From positions 1 through 64,000 of the forward strand of contig JBJENW010000133.1 in NCBI GenBank assembly GCA_051880395.1: a stretch of DNA of 64,000 nucleotides. Reading direction: 5' to 3'. The DNA comes from JBJENW01 sp051880395. GTDB taxonomy: Bacteria > Bacillota > Clostridia > Lachnospirales > Lachnospiraceae. A program made the position numbers and the translations under genes. Every line of letters starts with the position of its first letter. Within the stretch, counting starts at the first letter, position 1. The notes beneath the pieces were generated by a model that saw nothing but the letters and a program-made list of their open reading frames with translations, did not search any database and was not told where the DNA came from. This document shows positions 51,435 through 60,972 of this stretch, piece after piece.

Positions 51435-52946
51435 TCAGTTCTTTTTTTCTCTCAATTTTTCTTCCAAAGCCGAGATGACTGTCTCTAGCACCTTTATCCG
51501 TGCAAAATACTTATTATTTCCCTCTACAACGATCCATGGCGCCTGCTCTGTGGAAGTCTTTAAAAGCATTTCATCCACTGCTTTTTCATATGCATCCCAT
51601 TTTGCACGGTTTCTCCAGTCCTCATCTGTGATTTTCCACTGTTTTGCCGGATTTTCCTGCCGTTCCTGAAACCGTCTCTGCTGTTCGTCTTTGTCGATCT
51701 GCATCCAAAATTTTAATACCACTGTTCCAAATTCTGTCAACTGCCGTTCCATCTGATTGATTTCCCGATATGCCCGTTTCCATTCTGCTTCTGTACAAAA
51801 TCCCTCAATACGCTCTACCATCACTCTTCCATACCAGGAGCGATCAAAGATCGCAATATGTCCATCTTTCGGAAAACGTGTCCAAAAACGCCACAAATAC
51901 TGATGAGCACGCTCACTGTCATTCGGCGCACTGATTGGATTTACCACATAGCCGCGCGGATCCAATGCCTGCGTCAGTCGTTTGATCGCACCGCCTTTTC
52001 CGCCTGCATCCCAGCCTTCAAACGCCAGAACAACCGGAATCCGTGCACCATAGATTTCATTGTGCAGCTCTCCAAGTCGTTTCTGAAGTTTTTCCAGCTT
52101 TTCTTTATATTCTTCTTTTGTCAACGCACAATTTAAATCCACGCCCTGCAGAATACTAGTCGCATACGGTTCCATTTCCGACTGTACACAGATTTCTTCC
52201 TTTTTATCCTGCTTTTCATTTTGCGCTTTTTTCTTTGCTATCGCTTCTTCCATCGCTGTTACGATGATCTGCATTGCCTTTACTGCTGCGTACTCGGCAT
52301 CCATCGATTCCACGATTTTCCATGATGCATACTCACTTTCTGTTTGCTCAATGACTTCCTCGTTCAGTTCCAGATACCGGTCATACTCCTTATTGCGTGC
52401 AAGATCCTCCTTGCTGACCCGCCAGCTTGTCTTCTTCGACTGCAACAATTTCTCCTGTCGCTTTTTTTGTTCTTTTTTCGTAATGTGTGCAAAAAGTTTG
52501 ATGATCAGGCAGCCGTCCTCTGCCATCATCTGCTCAAAAGAACAGATCTGCTCGATTCTTCTTCTCACCACTTCCTCTTTTGGATTCTCCCGAAACCGAT
52601 CCCGAAGTACCCAGCGATACCAGCCACAATCAAAAATAGAAATTCTTCCTTTTTCCGGCGTCTTTGACATATAGCGCCAGAAAAACGGATGCATCCGCTC
52701 TTCGTCTGTCTCTGTCCCATTTGTGTAAACCGTAAATCCACGTGGATCCAGCGGCTCAATGATCTTTCGGATCAGCGTTCCTTTTCCGGCTGTGTCTAAC
52801 CCTTCCACTACGATCATTACCGGTATTCCCAGCTCTTTTGCTGCACGCTGCAGATATGCAAGTTTCGGCTGCAGCTGCTCCATATTTGCCTTGTACTCTT
52901 TCTTTCCGATTTTTTTCTCCAGATCAATTTTTTCTAACATACGCAT
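51435..52946 (-). CDS. Two-domain polyphosphate kinase 2 (polyphosphate:AMP phosphotransferase type)
   Basis: 503 residues with two PPK2 domains. The first (about 20-240) has VEGLDTAGKGTLIRK and FDCGWYRW at the lid. The second (about 265-500) has FEGWDAGGKGGAIKR, FDRSWYGRVMVERIEGF and EGNNKYFARI. The second has the full Walker A, Walker B and lid residues, whereas the first has lost the Asp-Arg-Ser of the lid. Family knowledge: tandem PPK2 proteins transfer phosphate from polyphosphate to AMP. It follows the GGDEF-EAL gene by 34 nt. Confidence 0.9.
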   Translation of the reverse strand: MRMLEKIDLEKKIGKKEYKANMEQLQPKLAYLQRAAKELGIPVMIVVEGLDTAGKGTLIRKIIEPLDPRGFTVYTNGTETDEERMHPFFWRYMSKTPEKGRISIFDCGWYRWVLRDRFRENPKEEVVRRRIEQICSFEQMMAEDGCLIIKLFAHITKKEQKKRQEKLLQSKKTSWRVSKEDLARNKEYDRYLELNEEVIEQTESEYASWKIVESMDAEYAAVKAMQIIVTAMEEAIAKKKAQNEKQDKKEEICVQSEMEPYATSILQGVDLNCALTKEEYKEKLEKLQKRLGELHNEIYGARIPVVLAFEGWDAGGKGGAIKRLTQALDPRGYVVNPISAPNDSERAHQYLWRFWTRFPKDGHIAIFDRSWYGRVMVERIEGFCTEAEWKRAYREINQMERQLTEFGTVVLKFWMQIDKDEQQRRFQERQENPAKQWKITDEDWRNRAKWDAYEKAVDEMLLKTSTEQAPWIVVEGNNKYFARIKVLETVISALEEKLREKKN

Positions 52947-52980
52947 CTTCTCCTTTACATCCGCATGAGTTTCTGGTTAC

Positions 52981-55545
52981 TTACAGATATTTTGCTTCAA
53001 AATCCTCTGCCTTCATCGGCTTGTCAAAGTAATAGCCCTGTATCAGATCCACCCCGATCTGCTGTAAAATATGATACTGCGTGTCGTTCTCCACGCCCTC
53101 CACGCAAACACGCATGCCAAGTGTCTGTGCCAATTCGCGCACGATTTTTACAAACACTCCCGCATACTCATCCCGTCCAATATCCGTGATAAAACATCTG
53201 TCAATCTTGATCACATCGATCGGCATTTCCCGCACATGGTTCAAAGACGAATACCCCGTTCCAAAATCATCCAGTGCCACGCTCACACCAAGCTGTCGAA
53301 TATCTTCCAAAACATGTTTCATGCGCACCATGTCATTAACTGCCAGTCCTTCTGTCACTTCTAAGATCAGATTTTCCGGATTTAGCTGACTTTTTTCCAA
53401 TGCATCTTTGATCGTTTCTACAATGTTGTTTTGCAGTAACTGAATGATAGATAAATTTACATTCACTTTGTACTCCGGATGACCATGCTCATTCCAACAA
53501 CGGCAACGCGCACATGCCTGGCGCAACACATACTCCCCAATCGGAATGATCAGACCAAGGTATTCCGCCAGCGGTATAAACTCCACCGGAGAAATCATTC
53601 CAAGTTCCGGGGAATTCCAGCGAATCAACGCCTCCGCACCTTCACAAGGATGGTCCGGTTTCGCCGCATCCACGACCGGCTGATAATATACTTCAAATTC
53701 ATCAAAATTTTCCGAAATCGCCTGACGCATATTTTTTTCCAGATCCAGACGCTTGATACTGGATGCTTCCACCGTATCATCATAGTATTCTACCCGGTTT
53801 TTTCCTTTTCGTTTTGCCTCATAAAGTGCAATATCCGATTTTTTGATCAGTTCCGACACTTCTTCTCCATCTCGCGGAAAGCGTGCGATTCCCATGCTCA
53901 TCGAGCAGTAATATTCTGTTTTTTTCAATAAAAACGGTTTTGAAAAGATGGAGCGGATTTCTTCTAGTATGCGGTTTAAGTCCATATACTGGCTATTTGT
54001 CACAATGATCATAAATTCATCGCCGCCAACACGATAACAATTTTGAGACAACCCCTGAATCTGTCGCAGTTTCTTGGCGATCGACTGGATCAGCACATCT
54101 CCATACTGATGTCCCAATCCCTCATTGATATATTTAAAATCATCCAGATCCAGATACAACAATGCTCCGTCCAGTTCTACCTCTTTTACCCGTAAAACAG
54201 CCTCTTTTAAATCATCTTCGAGTCTTCTTCGATTATACAAACCTGTGAGGAAATCATGATTTGCCTCCCGCTCGATCAACAGCTGGTAATTTTTTTTGTC
54301 TGTAATGTCATACACCGTTCCGAGCACACAGGTCTCCCCATGAATCCAGTCTATTTTCGTCTGATGTACTTCCAGCCACTGTTCTGTCTCTGAAATATAA
54401 ATTTCAGACTTGTTATGTTCTGACGGAATCGACAGAATTTGTATTCGCATCTCATTCAGATTCTGCCCAAACAGCTTTTTCAACATGGTGTTTGCATACA
54501 TCACCTGTTTTTCTTTTGGCTGTGTCACATAAACACCACATTGCATGTTTGCCAAAACCTGCTCCAAAATCTGATAAGAACCAGTCAGAGAATTTTTTTC
54601 TATTCGTTTTTCCAGCACCTGCTCTATAATCTCGCGTATTTTTTGGAATCCACAAAGTTCCTCATTTTTCCAGGTTCGATCTTCTGTTTTCTCCATAAAA
54701 AGCAGATACATGACCGCTTTTTCTTCTCGACAGATTGGGAGTGCCGCAAATGCACGGATTCCGTTCTCCTGTAAAAACTGTGAAAATTTCTGTGGAAGAA
54801 CCGTACCGGTCGAAACCACAGATGCCCGCCCGGTCCAAAACGGAAGATCCTCTTTTTTCCATGTTTTTCGAGATGTTTTTTCTTTCTGTACAACGCATGC
54901 TTTCTGCCAGATGCCGATTTGTTCCACCTCTTTTTCGTCTGCTGATATCTGCAAAACGCTGACGCTTGATAAATTCCAGAATTCTCCTGCTTCTTGAGTG
55001 ACTTGATTTAGTATCTCCAAAAACGGCTTTCTTGATACCGATCGTTCCAAAATCCGAAGCAACATCTGCTCTTCTCTTTTTTCAGATTGTGCCTCATCCA
55101 TTTTCTGTTTTGTCCTTCTTCTTTCCCAATCTGCACATTCCTTCTGAAATTTGATGGAAAAGTATGTTTTTGAGAGCACCACCAAAAGATCTGCTGCCCG
55201 CCAAAAATCTGTTTCTGTCGTTTTTTCCTCTATAAAACCGATCATTTCCCAAAATGCAATTGTTTCACTCTCATTTCTCACAGGAATCAAACAATAACGC
55301 AGATCATCTCTTCCCGTCTTTTCTTCTATCATGTCTTCCATCAGACAATTTTCCATTTCTTCCCTGCACTGTTCCCATGTAATTTGCTGACGCACCTGCT
55401 GTAAAACAGCATACACTTGAGAATCTCCGGAAAATTTCGTACATGGCTCCTGTTCCATTGTCCAAAGCTGTACACTCACATGGTTTGACGCACAAAAGCT
55501 GTCCTGCACTGTCTGTAATTCATTTTTGTCAAACATCAGTTTCAT
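52981..55545 (-). CDS. GGDEF-EAL protein with GAF/PAS sensor
   Basis: 854 residues, cytoplasmic. Residues 1-300 are unassigned sensor region, GAF-like in the part from about 180. PAS-like 325-420 (QILEQVLANMQCGVYVTQ). The GGDEF domain has RVGGDEFMIIV, a complete active site, and DFLTGLYNRRRL at its start. The EAL domain has AEALIRW, DDFGTGYSSLNH, VEGVEND and LIQGYYFDKP, also complete. It could make or degrade c-di-GMP depending on the signal. This contrasts with the other protein in the window (14267-17923), whose GGDEF loops are altered. Confidence 0.92.
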   Translation of the reverse strand: MKLMFDKNELQTVQDSFCASNHVSVQLWTMEQEPCTKFSGDSQVYAVLQQVRQQITWEQCREEMENCLMEDMIEEKTGRDDLRYCLIPVRNESETIAFWEMIGFIEEKTTETDFWRAADLLVVLSKTYFSIKFQKECADWERRRTKQKMDEAQSEKREEQMLLRILERSVSRKPFLEILNQVTQEAGEFWNLSSVSVLQISADEKEVEQIGIWQKACVVQKEKTSRKTWKKEDLPFWTGRASVVSTGTVLPQKFSQFLQENGIRAFAALPICREEKAVMYLLFMEKTEDRTWKNEELCGFQKIREIIEQVLEKRIEKNSLTGSYQILEQVLANMQCGVYVTQPKEKQVMYANTMLKKLFGQNLNEMRIQILSIPSEHNKSEIYISETEQWLEVHQTKIDWIHGETCVLGTVYDITDKKNYQLLIEREANHDFLTGLYNRRRLEDDLKEAVLRVKEVELDGALLYLDLDDFKYINEGLGHQYGDVLIQSIAKKLRQIQGLSQNCYRVGGDEFMIIVTNSQYMDLNRILEEIRSIFSKPFLLKKTEYYCSMSMGIARFPRDGEEVSELIKKSDIALYEAKRKGKNRVEYYDDTVEASSIKRLDLEKNMRQAISENFDEFEVYYQPVVDAAKPDHPCEGAEALIRWNSPELGMISPVEFIPLAEYLGLIIPIGEYVLRQACARCRCWNEHGHPEYKVNVNLSIIQLLQNNIVETIKDALEKSQLNPENLILEVTEGLAVNDMVRMKHVLEDIRQLGVSVALDDFGTGYSSLNHVREMPIDVIKIDRCFITDIGRDEYAGVFVKIVRELAQTLGMRVCVEGVENDTQYHILQQIGVDLIQGYYFDKPMKAEDFEAKYL

Positions 55546-55560
55546 ATTTTTATCCTCAAT

Positions 55561-57051
55561 CTATACTTTTTTTTCTAGTACCAAAAGAGATGTTCCCTCT
55601 TTTTTTCGTATTTCCCATTCCTTTCGCAACTTCCAGTTCGGATGCAAACGCATCTGTTTTTTCAGACAACCAACCTCTCCGCTGTAACACACGATTCTGC
55701 CACCTGGTTTTAATACTTCTTCCGATTTTTCCAAAAAAAGTCTGTAAAACTGGTCTAAATCCTGCCGGGTATCGTCTTTTCCCCTTCCCGGAAGGTTCGT
55801 CACGATTTCATCAAACAGATATTCATGCGTGAAATCAAAAAAATCCCGGTGAATCAGATGTACCTGCAAACCTGCTGCTCTTGTATTCCTTCTTGCTTTT
55901 TCAACTGCCTCTCCAAACGTATCGATCGCATACATATTCCTGGTCGCAAGACATCTGTGACGCTCGACCAACATCGTTGCGACCCCACAAAACGGATCTA
56001 ACACCTGCGCATGTTCTGTCAGATACGGCCGCGCCAATTGCATAAAAAGCGCTGCGAGAGGCGGTGCGATCGATGCTGCCACCACTTCCTTTCGATACTG
56101 AAATCTTGTATCCGGTATGGTCATCAGACGAATCCCCGCCAGAAATGTTTTGCTTCCACTGTTCATCAAGCGAATCTCCACTTCATAATCTGATGTGGAA
56201 TTCAGTAAAAAACGGTTGCTTTCTTTTTCAATTGCTGCCGCCATCCGCTTTGTAAACCGACTTCGCATCTCTAAATCCATGGAACCTTTCACTTCCAGAC
56301 GAAAATAAAATGGTCCCGGCTCTTTGTGACACTTCTTTAAGAGGCTGCATAGATTTGATGCAGCAATTTTTTCCCCAATTTCTTCCGGTGTACCGGAAAG
56401 ATTCCGACAATTTTTTAACAAGATCAGACACTCACGGTAAGTCCGGATTTTCAAAATCTGTTTCAAATGCGTGGTCAATATGTGGACTCCGGGACGAACA
56501 ACCTCAAAACGATCCTCTTTTGGAATCTCCTGTGCCGTCACCTGCTGCTGATCTGGATATGTCGTCAAAAGCAATTCCAATGTTTCTCCATATCCACAAA
56601 ACGTATGGATCTCGCTGCCATTTAAATCATGCAGCAGATTCTGCAACTGCCGGATTTCTTCCCGATAATGCTTTTCTTCTTCCGGCTTTGGTGTCATCTG
56701 TTGTAATTCATTCAGCCGCTTCGTCAGCGGTTCTTCCAACTGCAAATAATCTAAATGCTCCAGTGCTTTCAGATAAGAGGATTTTACAAACAGCTGCATT
56801 TCCGTTTCATATGCTCTGTAGATTTCTCCCACTGCATCCTGCTGATGCGTCTCGCCGAGGATGAGTGCTGCATTTTTCCGTATTTTCGGATCTTCCATCT
56901 GCAGGCATTTTTTTAAAATATCCCCCTGCTCTTTCTGCAGTTTTTCCCATCGGGCAAGTGCATCCCGGTCTTTTAACTCCTGCCGGAGTGCAATGAGATT
57001 TTTTCGCACATCCGTTTCTTCTTTCAACTGTTTGTATCGTTCCTGTATCAT
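55561..57051 (-). CDS. SAM-dependent methyltransferase, RNA-methylase-like
   Basis: 496 residues. N-terminal part (1-230) is helix-rich with HEAT-like segments (PKIRKNAALILGETHQQDAV). The C-terminal third has a Rossmann methyltransferase: VLDPFCGVATMLVE (motif I), YAIDTFGEAVEKARRN (motif II) and TNLPGRGKDD at the motif IV position, where RNA/DNA N-methylases have N-P-P-Y/F. The middle (about 240-330) resembles a THUMP-like RNA-binding region, but weakly. Target unknown. First gene of the unit with promoter 57131-57159. Confidence 0.72.
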   Translation of the reverse strand: MIQERYKQLKEETDVRKNLIALRQELKDRDALARWEKLQKEQGDILKKCLQMEDPKIRKNAALILGETHQQDAVGEIYRAYETEMQLFVKSSYLKALEHLDYLQLEEPLTKRLNELQQMTPKPEEEKHYREEIRQLQNLLHDLNGSEIHTFCGYGETLELLLTTYPDQQQVTAQEIPKEDRFEVVRPGVHILTTHLKQILKIRTYRECLILLKNCRNLSGTPEEIGEKIAASNLCSLLKKCHKEPGPFYFRLEVKGSMDLEMRSRFTKRMAAAIEKESNRFLLNSTSDYEVEIRLMNSGSKTFLAGIRLMTIPDTRFQYRKEVVAASIAPPLAALFMQLARPYLTEHAQVLDPFCGVATMLVERHRCLATRNMYAIDTFGEAVEKARRNTRAAGLQVHLIHRDFFDFTHEYLFDEIVTNLPGRGKDDTRQDLDQFYRLFLEKSEEVLKPGGRIVCYSGEVGCLKKQMRLHPNWKLRKEWEIRKKEGTSLLVLEKKV

Positions 57052-57130
57052 ATGGTTTTACGTTTCCTTCACTTCATTTATTTTTGCAGCAGCTTCCCAC
57101 CATGCTGTCTTCGTTTTTGCTTCTATTTAT

Positions 57131-57159
57131 ATTTTACTGTATGCACCTTTTTTTTGCAA
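57131..57159 (-). promoter_or_regulatory. Promoter of the methyltransferase/GGDEF-EAL/PPK2 unit
   Basis: Minus strand: -35 TTGCAA (57154-57159), 17 nt, -10 TAAAAT (57131-57136). Leader about 75 nt. Confidence 0.6.
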
Positions 57160-57191
57160 TCCTAACTATGAAAAAAAAGCTCATTTTTCCA

Positions 57192-58478
57192 CTATTTCCA
57201 TATATTTCCAATCACATCGTCAAATATCTGCAGAGTCTGTTCTAACAGTTCTTTTGTATGCCCTTTCGAAATAAAGATTGCTTCAAACTGCGACGGTGCC
57301 AGATAAACACCCTGATCTAACATCGCATTGCAATACTTTGAAAAGGCCTGGGTATCAGATGCTTTTGCATTTTCATAATTTTTCACTGGTTTTTCTGAGA
57401 AATACAAACAGCCAAGCGCACCGATATGATTCACCTGGCACGGAAGATGTTTTTGTCGAATCCGTTTTTCCATTCCCATAAAGAAATCGTCTGCCAGCTC
57501 CTGAAGCTGCGCATAATACTCTGGATGTTCCTTTAAAATCGTAAGATGCGTCACTCCCGCTGCCATCGCAACCGGATTTCCGCTCAGAGTTCCTGCCTGA
57601 TAAACCGGACCAAGTGGTGCCACAAGCTCCATGATCTCGCGTCTTCCACCGTATGCCCCGACCGGCATTCCTGCACCGATGATCTTTCCGAACGTGGTCA
57701 GATCCGGCTTAATGCCAAACAGGCCCTGTGCACCATCTAACGCCAGACGAAATCCGGTGATAACTTCATCAAAGATCAACAGAGAACCGTATTCATCACA
57801 GATTTGTCTCAACCCCTGTAAAAATCCAGGTTCCGGCAGGACTACGCCCATATTTGCCGCCACAGGTTCTACAATGATCGCAGCGATCTGTTCCCCGTAT
57901 TTCTGAAATAATTCTTTGACGCTTTCCAGATCATTATAGACAGCCGTCAGCGTATCTTCTGCACAACCTTTTGGCACCCCGGCGCTGTCTGGTACGCCGG
58001 ATGTCATGACGCCGGAACCCGCTTTTACCAAAAGACAATCCGAGTGTCCGTGGTAACATCCAGCAAATTTCACAATTTTATCCCGTCTTGTATAGCCTCT
58101 TGCCACACGGATCGCACTCATCGTTGCCTCGGTTCCGGAATTGACCATTCGCACCATCTCCACAGATGGTACAATGGAACAGATCAATTTTGCCATGGTC
58201 ACTTCAATCTCTGTTGCCGCACCAAAGCTCAGTCCGTTTTGACAGGCCGCCACTACGCTATCTCGCACTTCCTTTTGATTTTGTCCGAGCAGCATCGGTC
58301 CCCAGGAACCGATAAAATCAATATAGCGCCTGCCATCCGCATCCCATAAAAACGGTCCGTCCGCTTTTTCCATAAACCGTGGATAACTTCCAATCGATCC
58401 AAAGGCCCTCACTGGAGAATTCACACCTCCCGGAATATATTTTTTTGCCTCTTCAAATAATTGTTGTGATCTTGTCAT
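57192..58478 (-). CDS. hemL: Glutamate-1-semialdehyde 2,1-aminomutase
   Basis: 428 residues. It converts glutamate-1-semialdehyde to 5-aminolevulinate with PLP/PMP. GGVNSPVRAFGSIG near the start is the HemL signature, and LTTFGKIIGAGMPVGAYGG contains the PLP lysine. Its ATG overlaps the hemB stop (TGATG), so the two are coupled. Last gene of the tetrapyrrole cluster; no clear terminator follows. Confidence 0.97.
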   Translation of the reverse strand: MTRSQQLFEEAKKYIPGGVNSPVRAFGSIGSYPRFMEKADGPFLWDADGRRYIDFIGSWGPMLLGQNQKEVRDSVVAACQNGLSFGAATEIEVTMAKLICSIVPSVEMVRMVNSGTEATMSAIRVARGYTRRDKIVKFAGCYHGHSDCLLVKAGSGVMTSGVPDSAGVPKGCAEDTLTAVYNDLESVKELFQKYGEQIAAIIVEPVAANMGVVLPEPGFLQGLRQICDEYGSLLIFDEVITGFRLALDGAQGLFGIKPDLTTFGKIIGAGMPVGAYGGRREIMELVAPLGPVYQAGTLSGNPVAMAAGVTHLTILKEHPEYYAQLQELADDFFMGMEKRIRQKHLPCQVNHIGALGCLYFSEKPVKNYENAKASDTQAFSKYCNAMLDQGVYLAPSQFEAIFISKGHTKELLEQTLQIFDDVIGNIWK

Positions 58479-59461
58479 CAGCCAATTCTCCCTTCTGCCA
58501 AAAAGCCTGCGATTTCCTCTGCAAAATAGGTAATATAAATATCTGTTCCGGCACGAAATGCTGCTACTGCCATTTCGCAGATGATACTGTCCTCATCGAT
58601 CCACCCTGCGCCTGCCGCCGCTTTTACCATCGCATATTCCCCGCTGACACTGTAAGACGCCACTGGAACCTGCACAACATCGCGAACCTCTCGGATCAGA
58701 TCCCCATATGCCATTGCAGGTTTTACCATCACAATATCTGCACCTTCTTCTACATCCGTCAAAGCCTCTTTCACCGCCTCATGCCGATTGTGATAATCCA
58801 TCTGATAGCCTTTTCGGTCTCCAAAAGACGGGGCAGAACCTGCGGCATCCCGAAACGGTCCATAAAACGATGAGGCAAATTTCACTGCATAGGACATGAT
58901 CGGAATATCCTCATATCCAGCTTTGTCGAGCGCTTCCCGAATCGCTGCCACACGACCGTCCATCATATCCGACGGTGCGATCATCTCTGCTCCCGCTTCT
59001 GCCTGGGAAACTGCAATTTTCTGCAGATATTTTAGTGTCTCATCGTTATTGACTTCCTGTTCACATAAAATACCACAATGCCCGTGAGACGTATACTCGC
59101 ACATGCAAAGGTCCGTGATCCGGTAAATTTCCGGATGTGTCTCTTTCATATGACGCAGCGCACGCTGAATGATTCCATCCTCAGCGTAGGCACCACTTCC
59201 GACTTCATCTTTTTTTTCTGGAATTCCAAACAGCATCACTGCATGTACTCCTGCCTTCTGCAGGCTGTCTAATTTTTCATCCATACGGTCGATGGTGTAA
59301 CGGTATTGTCCATCCATAGAAGGAATCGGCTCGACTTTATCGCACCCATCCATCACAAACATCGGATACACCAGAGAAGACGCATCCATGCGCGTCTCCC
59401 GCACCATTTTTCGAAGTGTCGGTGTTTTTCTCAATCTTCTAGGTCTTTTGATCAAATTCAT
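58478..59461 (-). CDS. hemB: Porphobilinogen synthase (delta-aminolevulinate dehydratase)
   Basis: 327 residues. It condenses two 5-aminolevulinate to porphobilinogen. SYAVKFASSFYGPFRDAAGS and VMVKPAMAYGD hold the two Schiff-base lysines. CEYTSHGHCGIL (near 117) has Cys and His residues at the metal-site position. The ATG overlaps the cobA-hemD stop (ATGA). Confidence 0.97.
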   Translation of the reverse strand: MNLIKRPRRLRKTPTLRKMVRETRMDASSLVYPMFVMDGCDKVEPIPSMDGQYRYTIDRMDEKLDSLQKAGVHAVMLFGIPEKKDEVGSGAYAEDGIIQRALRHMKETHPEIYRITDLCMCEYTSHGHCGILCEQEVNNDETLKYLQKIAVSQAEAGAEMIAPSDMMDGRVAAIREALDKAGYEDIPIMSYAVKFASSFYGPFRDAAGSAPSFGDRKGYQMDYHNRHEAVKEALTDVEEGADIVMVKPAMAYGDLIREVRDVVQVPVASYSVSGEYAMVKAAAGAGWIDEDSIICEMAVAAFRAGTDIYITYFAEEIAGFLAEGRIG

Positions 59462-60972
59462 TGTTCATTTCCTCCTTCTACGTCAATTAATGTTTCGATC
59501 ATCGCATCGATCGTCGCCTGCTTTGCAACGGTAACATGCATACCGTATGTGCGCGCCGCCTCTGCAGTTTTTTCTCCGATGCACAATGCATTGACATGAC
59601 CGTAATCTAAGTCAGCTGTCTGCTGTGCAAATCCATGTACTGTCGATGCACTGGTGAACGTTACCCACTGAATTTTTCCCTGTCGGCACAATTCCGTGAG
59701 GTTTAATATTGAATTTTTTATTTGCGGTCTTGTCCGATAAACCGAAAGTTCCACAATCTGCAACTCTTTTTTCTGCAACTCTTCCACTAAATCCAAAGAG
59801 CCGTTTGCCGCCCGCGGAAGAAACACTTTTGTTCCTTTTTCACATGCATCCGCGATACAGCGACCAAGCGCACCCGCATCATATGTCTCCGGCATCAGAT
59901 CTGTTAAAATCCCACGCTTTTTCAATGCTTTTTTCGTTGCACTTCCGATTGCCGCTACTTTCATCGTTCCAAGACTTCGGATATCCATCTCCGCTTCCGT
60001 CAAGAGATCAAAAAAGCGTTCTACTCCGGATGGAGACGTAAATGCGATCACTGCTGCATCTTCCCACTGTTTTTTGGACTGTCTCAGCTGTTTTGATGTC
60101 AGAATCGTCTCCAACTGTACGGCGGGCACGGACAGCACTTCCGCCCCCAGCTCGCGCAAACGTTCTGCCAGCTCAGACTGCCGCTCTTGCGGTCTTGTTA
60201 CCAAGATCCTCCGCCCTGCCAAAGGCCGTTTTTCATACCAGAAAAACTGATCCGCCAATTCACACACACGTCCAACGACCAGAATCGCCGGGGTCTCAAG
60301 TGGATGTTTATGCTGCTCTTTCGGCAATGTACAAACGGTAGCAACCAAACGTTTCTGTTCACAGGTTGTTCCTTTTGAAAGCAGTGCCGCCGACATATCA
60401 GGTTCCATGCCGGCCTCCAGAAGTCCGGTACAAATTTCCTGCAAAGACGCTACCCCCATTAAAAATACCAACGTTCCTTTCGTCCGCACCAGTGCTTCAA
60501 AATCAATCGCAAGCTGTTTTCCTTCCCGCCGATGTCCCGTGATAATATGCACGGATGATGCATAATCCCGATGTGTCACCGGGATTCCCTGATAAGCGGC
60601 GACTGCCAGAGCCGATGTCACACCCGGAACAATCTCATAGGGGATATTCTGTTCTTCCAAAAGCTCCAGTTCCTCTCCGCCGCGCCCGAATAAAAACGGG
60701 TCACCACCTTTTAAGCGCACCACCTGTTTTCCTCTTTTCGCTTCGTCAAGCAGAACCTCGTTGATCTGTTCCTGTGGCATCGTGTGGTGACTAGCCCTCT
60801 TTCCCACCAAAATTTTCTCTGCATGTTCCGGAATCAAGTTCAATATTTCATATCCGAGCAGACTGTCGTATACCACGACATCCGCCTGTTTCAACACATT
60901 TTCACCTTTTCTGGTCAGAAGACCTCCGTCTCCGGGACCGGCCCCTACCAGCCATACTTTTCCTTTACCCAT
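59458..60972 (-). CDS. cobA-hemD: Uroporphyrinogen-III C-methyltransferase / uroporphyrinogen-III synthase fusion
   Basis: 504 residues. Residues 1-240 are the SUMT methyltransferase (VWLVGAGPGDGGLLTRKG, VVRLKGGDPFLFGRGGEE). Residues 250-504 are HemD (GRRILVTRPQERQSELAERL, VIAFTSPSGVERFF, PRAANGSLDLVEEL). The fusion cyclises hydroxymethylbilane to uroporphyrinogen III and methylates it to precorrin-2, feeding siroheme and cobalamin. Its start overlaps hemC by 8 nt. Confidence 0.96.
   Translation of the reverse strand: MGKGKVWLVGAGPGDGGLLTRKGENVLKQADVVVYDSLLGYEILNLIPEHAEKILVGKRASHHTMPQEQINEVLLDEAKRGKQVVRLKGGDPFLFGRGGEELELLEEQNIPYEIVPGVTSALAVAAYQGIPVTHRDYASSVHIITGHRREGKQLAIDFEALVRTKGTLVFLMGVASLQEICTGLLEAGMEPDMSAALLSKGTTCEQKRLVATVCTLPKEQHKHPLETPAILVVGRVCELADQFFWYEKRPLAGRRILVTRPQERQSELAERLRELGAEVLSVPAVQLETILTSKQLRQSKKQWEDAAVIAFTSPSGVERFFDLLTEAEMDIRSLGTMKVAAIGSATKKALKKRGILTDLMPETYDAGALGRCIADACEKGTKVFLPRAANGSLDLVEELQKKELQIVELSVYRTRPQIKNSILNLTELCRQGKIQWVTFTSASTVHGFAQQTADLDYGHVNALCIGEKTAEAARTYGMHVTVAKQATIDAMIETLIDVEGGNEQ

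Noticed and set aside
57060..57125. Short minus-strand open frame before the methyltransferase (ending AAAKINEVKET)
   Set aside because: It has coding-like composition but no start codon or ribosome site, and begins at about the predicted transcription start.
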